Shown one piece after another: positions 57,309 to 64,000 of a stretch of DNA of 64,000 bases. Below the pieces are notes generated by a model that saw nothing but the letters and a program-made list of their open reading frames with translations, ran no database searches and was not told the DNA's origin. Position numbers and translations under genes: made by a program. Each line of letters starts with the position of its first letter. Position 1 is the first letter of the stretch. Source of the DNA: Paraphoma chrysanthemicola (lineage: Eukaryota > Ascomycota > Dothideomycetes > Pleosporales > Phaeosphaeriaceae); contig JAGMWG010000001.1 of assembly GCA_020744225.1 (NCBI GenBank), positions 1,116,001-1,180,000 on the forward strand. Reading direction: 5' to 3'.

Positions 57309-58745
57309 ATGGCTCTCATCGACAAAGTGCCGGGCGAGTTGAAGCTATACATTGGTGGGTACGTAATGCAGACCACTGTTTCGCAATCCCCACAGCCGCC
57401 TGGGGCCATACACAGTACTGTAGGGGGATCATGTCTCCTATTCTGACAGTCTGATGTAGCATGTTCACACTGCGGCGACGGGAAGCACTGCAGCAAGCCA
57501 ACATTACTCATGTCTTATCGGTGCTGCGGTCGCCCCTCGACCAGGAGCTGTTCCGCCCGTTCAAAAAACACATGATTGTGGAAGTGGACGATGTCGAAGA
57601 CGAAAACCTGCTAGAGCACCTACCTGCAACCAACCGGTTCATCAAGGAAGGTCTTGACGGTGGTGGCGGTGTTCTTGTGCATTGGTGAGTACGCCCCCGG
57701 TCGAGCTGAGACGTGCATGTCAACCCTCGATCAACGCCAATGGTTGCCTCTCTTGGCGACTTTGCCATCTTCGCCGCAACAGACGGCCCAATGCCACTGT
57801 TCTCTGCAGCATACCAGGTCTTCTTGATCTTGCTTTACGCGCGTCCGTCAAACATTCTCGCAGATTTTTCCCTGTCTCTTCGCACCTGCCGCATTTTGAG
57901 AAGTTTTCCCCACACCGCTCGTTTGCCACTTCGTTTGAAGCCACTCGTGTCAACATGCCAACCAATCTCTCGCGTCTAGTGCTATGGGCAAATCACGGTC
58001 AGCTACTGTCGTCATTGCATACTTGATGCAAGAGTACAGCATTAGTCCATCGGAAGCATTGTCGCACCTCCGGCAAGCGCGATCGATCTGCGAGCCAAAC
58101 GAAGGCTTCATGAAGCAACTGGAACTCTACAGCGAGATGCACACGCCCGAAGATGTTGAACAGACGCCAGCCTATCAGCGTTGGGTATATCAACGCGAGA
58201 TCGAGCTGAGCCGCGCTTGCGGACAAGCCCCTGAAGCAGACAAGATCCGCTTCGAGGACGAGCATATTACCGATCAGAAGTCCGCCTTCGAGCTCAGATG
58301 TAGGAAGTGCAGGTGAGTGAGACATCGTGCCGCCATCTGTTCAATTCGGCACTTACAACCTCATAGGCGTCCACTTGCAACATCGCAATATCTGCTCCCA
58401 CACCCGTCGCCGTCGATCGAAAATGATCAGAGCGCAGAAACAGTGCCCAACGCCGCAAAGCGCGACTGTGCACACTACTTCCTGGATCCTCTCTCATGGA
58501 TGCGACCCGAGCTTGAACAGGGGAAGCTAGAAGGGCGTCTTGAGTGCCCCAAATGTCAGACTAATGTGGGTAAGTATGCATGGCAGGGCATGCAGTGTAG
58601 CTGTGGAGAATGGGTCGTCCCTGGTATCAGCCTATCGAAGAGCCGCATCGATGAGGCACGCAAGTCCACAGTCGGGATTCGACGCCCACCAGGTGCCGTG
58701 AGTCTGCCTGCACAGGAAGGAAGTCTCCCGAAGCAGAATCTATGA
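57309..58745 (+). CDS. yvh1: dual-specificity protein phosphatase Yvh1 (DUSP12)
   Basis: Model join(57309..57358,57460..57684,57980..58312,58367..58745), 328 residues. DSP domain: GELKLYIGGMFTLRRREALQ, THVLSVL, and the active site VLVHCAMGKSRSATVVIAYL, where Cys and Arg of the CX5R loop are intact. The C-terminal zinc domain has cysteine pairs CRKC, CPKCQ and CSCGEWV with the ELRCRKCR-to-GEWVVPG spacing of Yvh1. Yvh1 releases Mrt4 from pre-60S ribosomes via the zinc domain; in fungi it also affects sporulation and virulence-related growth. The 295-base intron 57685..57979, the longest I modelled here, splits the catalytic Cys codon (TG, then T). Removing it is forced by the HCAMGKSRS motif. 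Confidence 0.94.
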
Positions 58746-60212
58746 GGTCAATTCAAGTAGCATTCGGCTTAGCTGCCTGAAGTCCTCAGCCGCAATTGCG
58801 ATCAATCACCAGGCCGCGACGGCCTGACCATAGCAAATTCCAATGGAGTGTTGCTGTGGACCACAGCCTCGGCTAGCACTTTTGCGAAGCTCGGCAGATA
58901 TACAAGAAGCATGACTATCACTAGCCAGTTGGCTCACGTTATAAGTTCTAGAGCTCAGGCCGCATATTCGCACCGGACTGCCACATTTCGGCGATATCCT
59001 TATTGTCCTGAAGAAAGCCTTGCAGACCAGGTCACGGCGATGCGGCAGCATTCCAGTGACATGGCGACAAATGATAGGACGGAAAAGATATTCACAATGA
59101 TTATTGTGGAGCAGCGTGACATCTTTTGCCAATACACCCTGCCTTCTGCGTGGAGAGATTAAGCTTGGTATGCTTGGTATTTGCTAATGTCGGCTGCCTG
59201 GTTCAGGGAACGTGCTCAACCGGATAGAAGCAATAGCCGCATCTCTTATTCCCGAGGAGCTGCGAGATTGCGAGAATGCCCGGTCGCAGTACCCGGATTG
59301 TTCTGCGCGTGATGTTGCGGGCAGACCTCCAAGGTATCGGACGATCGCCTCACTAGCAACGACCCCATCTGACAAGATCAACACCGGTCTCTTCGACATA
59401 CCATATCTACAAGGTAAATGCTAGGACGTCCTCTTTCCGGTACGAAGATAGCACGAGCCGCATCACGAGCGCGCTTACGAGCGCGCACGGCGCGTTTCGA
59501 TCGGATCTGTGAAGTGTAGGCATCACGAGGACCTCGATACCACGGGGTCATTTGATTGGAGCAGAACTTAAATAAGGCAGTGCGCTCCACCCGTATCTCG
59601 ACACCTCCAACGTTGCCCCTGAGTCTGAGTAAGGCCTCAGTCATACAAACACGTCCCATTGTGGCGACTCAACACGCACGCAGAGGATTGACTAAGCACA
59701 TTAGCCACAACACCAGGAACACGAAACTTCAATGAACACCAAACACGAGCCGCGTAACGCGAAGACCTGCATACACGATACGATCTCGATCGCGCCGTTG
59801 TCGCCGTTGTCTCGGAACACGGCCCTGCGGCAGGGCAGACGACCACGATAGGACATTGCTCAGATGAGAGCTGTCGATAATAGATCTGCGCCATTTCTGG
59901 GTGAGCTTGCGGTAAGTTCGTACCGCTGAGCCTTGTAAGGAGTGCGGATAAGCTGCGCAAGCTTCGCGCGGCAGTGGACACAAGGGAGCCTTTCCCGCAG
60001 AATTGGTAACTTCCATATCCGTGATGGTGGATTTGATACACGAGGAGTCGATCCCTTGTATGCGCAGTATTTGAGCTGCAGCCTGATATGTTTCTCGGGG
60101 TGGCCGTGGACATAACTCTGCAATTAAAGCGGCACTGTCTGAGATGTGCTCTGGACTGCCGTGTGGTTTGATCACGGACTCAGAGGTGCTTTCTAGTATA
60201 GCCCTATTACAG

Positions 60213-60243
60213 GATATGCTCGAGATATGCTCGAGATATGCTC
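60213..60243 (+). repeat. 11-base tandem repeat GATATGCTCGA, 2.8 copies
   Basis: Two exact units and a partial third in intergenic DNA. Confidence 0.8.
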
Positions 60244-60638
60244 CCTATCATCAGGTTCCAATCCCTTGTGCAACTTGTGCCTTCTCAACCTACACGTGCA
60301 CAACTACCGCCATCGTTAGCAGACCCCATACATAACCTTCGACCAATCTTTGCACTATCCAAAATATTGATGCCGGCGTGTGACGTCTTGTTAGTGCACC
60401 ATATATGGTAAGACTAACACATCATATTTGATATAGCACAAACCAAGTTGCCTCACACTCAAAAATCTCGGCCATTCATCGCGCTCTCAATCACTAACTA
60501 GTATCTTCTGCATTTGCGAATCGAGTTCGTATCTACTAAATTTTGATATTGCTGCTGATGCCATCATGCCGACTGGCCGGAATGAACCATTCCCATTGAA
60601 CCTCCACTGGCAAAGTAGGAGCTAAAATAATGCAAAAC

Positions 60639-60642
60639 AAAA
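60639..60642 (-). terminator. T4 run downstream of tRNA-Trp-like gene
   Basis: TTTT nine bases past the discriminator base on the minus strand, followed by another T4; adequate for RNA polymerase III. Confidence 0.5.
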
Positions 60643-60650
60643 TAATGTGT

Positions 60651-60770
60651 TGATCTCCCCGTGAATTGAACACGGGACCTCCAAATTTGGAGCGAACTGG
60701 CATGCCGCGGTACACGCCAGCCGGTCTGCTCCAGTAAACCCTTGGTGCGCTACCACTGCGCCAGGAGATC
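60651..60770 (-). tRNA. tRNA-Trp (CCA)-like gene with 48-base insert at position 31/32
   Basis: Segments 60770..60741 and 60692..60651 join to 72 bases. Acceptor GATCTCC/GGAGATC is perfect, D-arm GCGC-AGTGGTA-GCGC, anticodon stem CCAAG/TTTGG (one G-U), loop CTCCAAA with T33 and anticodon CCA, T-arm CCGTG-TTCAATT-CACGG, discriminator A. The T-loop, A73 and 72-base length match yeast tRNA-Trp. The insert 60740..60693 lies before the anticodon rather than at 37/38. Its TGGAGC pairs with GCTCCA of the anticodon loop and an inner CTGGCGTG/CATGCCAG hairpin forms. Cutting at the canonical 37/38 instead gives loop GGTTTAA without T33. Either an ectopic intron or a non-functional copy. Confidence 0.7.
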
Positions 60771-61031
60771 ATTGGGTGAATTAATGGTAGCAGTGGTGAG
60801 ATATTCGATATATGTACGCGATCTAGCTAGCATGGACAGCGTTCGTTGTGTTTGTGTTCAGGTGAGTGAGAGTCGAGTAGGTGGTCACATGATGTCAAAC
60901 CTTGAGACAAGGACAAAGTCATGATACTGTTCCATGACATCTGCGTCTTGATTGATCGTTATTCAAATAGTCCCAACCATTTTGTATATACAAACTCGCT
61001 CCAAAACGCCGTCCCTCTCCACCTCACTCAC

Positions 61032-63896
61032 TTAATCACTCAACTCACTCTCCCTCGTAACCTCCTCCTTCAGCTCGCGTCCCTTCATCGCCAACAAGTT
61101 CAATGCACTACCGGCAAGTACGAATCCGCACTGGTCTTCACTAAGAGTGTGCTTCGTCTTGACCACCTTTTCGCTGCCGTCCTTCTTCTTGATTACCAAC
61201 TCGACCTGGCCCTTGCCGCCGCTCTTCAACACGTCAAGTAAGCCACGTGTGCTGACATCGTCGCAAGCATCGAACAGATCGTAGTCGGCTTCATTGGCGA
61301 AAGTTAGGGGCACAATACCCTGCTTCTTGAGATTTGTCTCGTGGATGCGCGCGAAAGATTTTGAGATGATAATCCTGCCGCCGAGATACCTAGGCTGCAA
61401 TGCGGCATGTTCACGTGCTGAACCTTCGCCGTAGTTGTGTTCCGCAACGACGAGCCACTCGATGCCCTGGTCTCTCCACTTCTTGGCGAGATCTGGGATG
61501 CCTGATGTTGAGCCGTCGACGTCGTATGCGACGTTCACTTCGTCGGTTGCTGCGTTAACAGCGCCGATGAGGGTGTTTTCCGAGATGTTGGGGAGATGGC
61601 CTTTGTATTTGAGCCACGGTCCAGCGGCGGAGATGGTATCCGTGGTGCATTGCCCCTTGACCTTGTACAGGACACGCATGCCCTGGAGCTCGGAGCTAGG
61701 GAAGGCTGGGAATGGGTCGAGAAGTGCTAGACGGGTTGATTTGGGGTCGACGAGGACGCTGACGGTTGGGTCGGGAACGCCAGGGGTTGGGAGGAAGTCG
61801 GGATTGCCTTCCGCAAATCCTGCTGATGGTAGGTCGGAACCCTTTGGTGGCGTGAATGTGAATGGTTTACCATTTGGCGTAGGAATGCTGTCGGTCATGG
61901 GGTTAAAGGTGGTTTCGCCAGAGTATGCCATCGCAGTGATGAGTTCAGGAGAAGCGAGGAAGTTCATGGTGGCTCGGTTGCCGTCGTTTCGGCCTGGGAA
62001 ATTGCGGTTGTAGGATGTGAGGATGGCATTGGCCTCGCCCTTCTTCACGCCATCTGTGCGAGTCCACTGGCCGATGCAGGGTCAAAAACTTGGTTAGCAC
62101 AACGAAGACCTTCAGGATCACAGATCAGTACTCACCCACAAGCGTTTGCCAAAACAGTGCCGCCAGCATCAGTGAATGTCGAGAGAGTGTTATCCCGATC
62201 GAGCGTCGCTCTGATTTGCTCGCTGCCGGGTGTGATGAAGAAGTCTGCCTTAGGCTTGAGACCTGCTGCCGATGCCTGCTTAACGATCTCTTCGGACCGA
62301 GTCATGTCCTGGTATGAGCTGTTGGTGCAGCTACCAATGAGTCCGGCGCCGAACGTTCTTGGCCAGTCTTTCTCTTCCACCAACGACTTGAACTTGGAAA
62401 GGGGGGTGGAAAGGTCAGGGGTGAAGGGTCCATTGATGTGAGGCTCGAGCTCCGAGAGGTTGATTTCGATAACCTGGTCGTAAACAGCTTCCGGGTCTGG
62501 TCGAAGAAGGTTTTGTTCCATCGGTAGGCTGGCGATTGCCGAAGCCTCGTCGGCAATTGGGCCACGGTGGGTTGCTTGTAGATATGGAACGTGTGCGGGA
62601 GAGAAGGGGAACAATGAGGTTGTTGCGCCGACCTCAGCTCCCATATTACAAATTGTGGCCATGCCTGTGCAGCTGAGGGTTTGCACACCAGGTCCGAAGT
62701 ACTCGATGATGGAGCCTGTACCTCCCTGCAATGCATTAGCCTGAAGGTCCTCACGACACTATGACTTTTACTTACGCGGACTGTGAGCTTGCCAGCAAGA
62801 TGGAGAATCACGTCCTTTGGTGAAGCCCACCCACTGAGCTCGCCCGTAAGCTTAACACCCAAAATCTTTGGTGCTTTCAGTTCCCATGGTGCGTCCACAA
62901 GTGCATCGACTGCATCGGCACCGCCAACACCAATCACAATTGCTCCGAGACCACCAGCATTTGGTGAATGGCTGTCTGTACCCAGCATCATGAGTCCGGG
63001 CGCGCTGTAGTTCTCCAGGACAGACTGATGGATGATTCCTGCACCTGGTGGCCAAAATTCGATGCCGTACTTTTTCGCCGCCGACTCCAGAAAGTCGAAC
63101 ACCTCCTTGTTACCCTTGATCGATTGAGGCAGATCGGTGTCTGCGCCTTTCTCGCCCTGTACGTAAAAATGTCAGTGCCTTGCTCAAAACATTCAGAGAT
63201 CGCCGCATCGGATAATCTGTGGCCATGTTCTGCGAAGTCGCCTTCACACATGCCTGGAGGTATCCGTAGCACTCTACCACCCCGATCGCGACCAAAATGG
63301 TACTCACCACAATCATGTGGTCGCAGTGGATGCTCGCTGGCACCGCTGTGCTCGGTAATCCGCAGCTCATGAACTGCAACAATGCCATTTGCGCACTCGC
63401 ATCTTGCATGGCCACGCGATCGGGCTTCAGCTTCAGATTCGCCTGTCCCCTGATATCCTTGCCATTGTTCGTGTTTGATAACAGCGACTCCTCTGGATTA
63501 TCGAGATGCGAGTAGAGAATCTTTTCCGCGAGGGTGAGCTGGCGCGAAGAGCCCAGAACTCTGCGTACTTCCTTGAGCCGTCCGAGGAGCTTGGGGTAAG
63601 GCGGGGTGCGCGATGCGATGTCGATGTTGCGCGCAGAGGGGACGGCATGGGAGGTTGCGAGACATCTTCGGGACACAGGTGATGTGACAAGGTGGGAGGA
63701 CGAGAGGCGTGGCTGGTAGAGTCAGTTCTGCTATTTCATACAGTTCGTATCTGCAAATGCGCCTATGACTGCGAGTTGTATTCCAGTGACATGCCAGCTC
63801 ACTACCATTACAGCATCATAGAACGACCAATGGTATACAAGAATTACCCACACTGCAATTAGCGGCCTGGCCAGCTCGTAGCACTTGCGACCGCAT
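61032..63896 (-). CDS. mitochondrial aconitase, Aco2-type
   Basis: Model complement(join(61032..62082,62136..62725,62776..63156,63308..63712,63852..63896)), 823 residues. A short first exon (MRSQVLRAGQAANCS) and the start of exon 2 give a basic mitochondrial presequence. Aconitase core: KILYSHLDNPEES, LKPDRVAMQDASAQMALLQF, HCDHMIV, MMLGTDSHSPNAGGLGAIVI, and cluster cysteines in QTLSCTGMATICNMG, GSCTNSSYQD and GPCIGQW. The swivel domain has NYGEGSAREHAALQPRYLGG. It isomerises citrate or homocitrate-derived acids. The sequence is closer to my memory of fungal Aco2/AcoB than to the main Aco1, so a lysine-pathway role is possible. Intron 62083..62135 has a perfect donor (GTGAGTACTG) but ends TG, not AG. 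Confidence 0.88.
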
Positions 63897-64000
63897 CTTT
63901 GAAGCTTGTCCGGTAAATTGACGCGGTGCAGGAAGGCGATGGCGCTGCACACAAAAAGTTCCCCGAAGCGAGATCGGCCGCACGCGACTGCTGCTGAGCC
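63897..64000. other. window edge upstream of aconitase
   Basis: 104 bases of 5' leader/promoter; nothing further can be said. Confidence 0.3.

Larger units (their letters stand above)
58746..60650. other. 1.9 kb intergenic, yvh1 3' end to tRNA-Trp-like gene
   Basis: No supported gene. It contains a short 11-base tandem repeat (60213..60243) and purine/pyrimidine strings rich in GCGCG near 59460-59500. Confidence 0.4.

Noticed and set aside
1..64000. 5S rRNA, CRISPR array, LTRs or transposase, viral genes
   Set aside because: Looked for diagnostic strings and long repeats on both strands by eye and saw none; a database search could still find degraded copies.

Overview
The window is nuclear DNA from a filamentous ascomycete (Pezizomycotina; probably Dothideomycetes, which is an inference from the gene families rather than a demonstrated identity). 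The evidence is spliceosomal introns mostly 45-80 bases long with GTRNGT-type donors and CTAAC-like branch sites, intron-containing tRNA genes, and families restricted to or typical of fungi (Axl2, Dre2, Stf2, Zn2Cys6 regulator, Cce1/Ydc2 resolvase, Vfa1). I modelled 26 protein genes by joining exons by eye. Every model keeps the reading frame and has GT-AG introns, with one exception in the aconitase gene. There are also two tRNA genes.

Left part (1-23.4 kb) is dense housekeeping DNA: an Stf2-like protein whose ATG is split by an intron, the Fe-S assembly factor Dre2, the polarity membrane protein Axl2, a GNAT acetyltransferase, a short RecQ helicase, a UBA/UBX protein, a VAP/Scs2 ER tether, asparagine synthetase with two Gcn4/CPC1-type sites, a vacuolar PQ-loop transporter, two extracellular/cell-surface proteins (one with a long Asn-Gln repeat), a SnoaL-like protein and the mitochondrial Holliday-junction resolvase.

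Middle part (23.8-29.4 kb) looks like a small catabolic gene set: a Zn2Cys6 regulator, a sugar/quinate-type MFS permease and a divergent PDC-hydrolase-like amidohydrolase. The shared promoter of the last two carries three CGG-N7-CCG palindromes, two of them inside an exact 16-base repeat. The pathway itself is inferred, not shown. A tRNA-Arg(UCU) with a canonical intron follows.

Right part (30.4-64 kb): an uncharacterised disordered protein, a dihydrofolate/folylpolyglutamate synthase with an extra C-terminal tail, ribosomal protein eL31, a CHY/RING ubiquitin ligase, Afg1 ATPase, a TRAPPC2L-type sedlin, the complex I PSST subunit, a TatD nuclease, Vfa1, a C2H2 zinc-finger protein with two in-frame introns, the Yvh1 phosphatase, a tRNA-Trp-like gene interrupted at an unusual place, and a mitochondrial aconitase with an apparent GT-TG intron. 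Gene density falls sharply between 47.0 and 60.6 kb: 5.4 kb between Vfa1 and the C2H2 gene has no recognisable gene. I saw no CRISPR, viral or intact transposon sequence.
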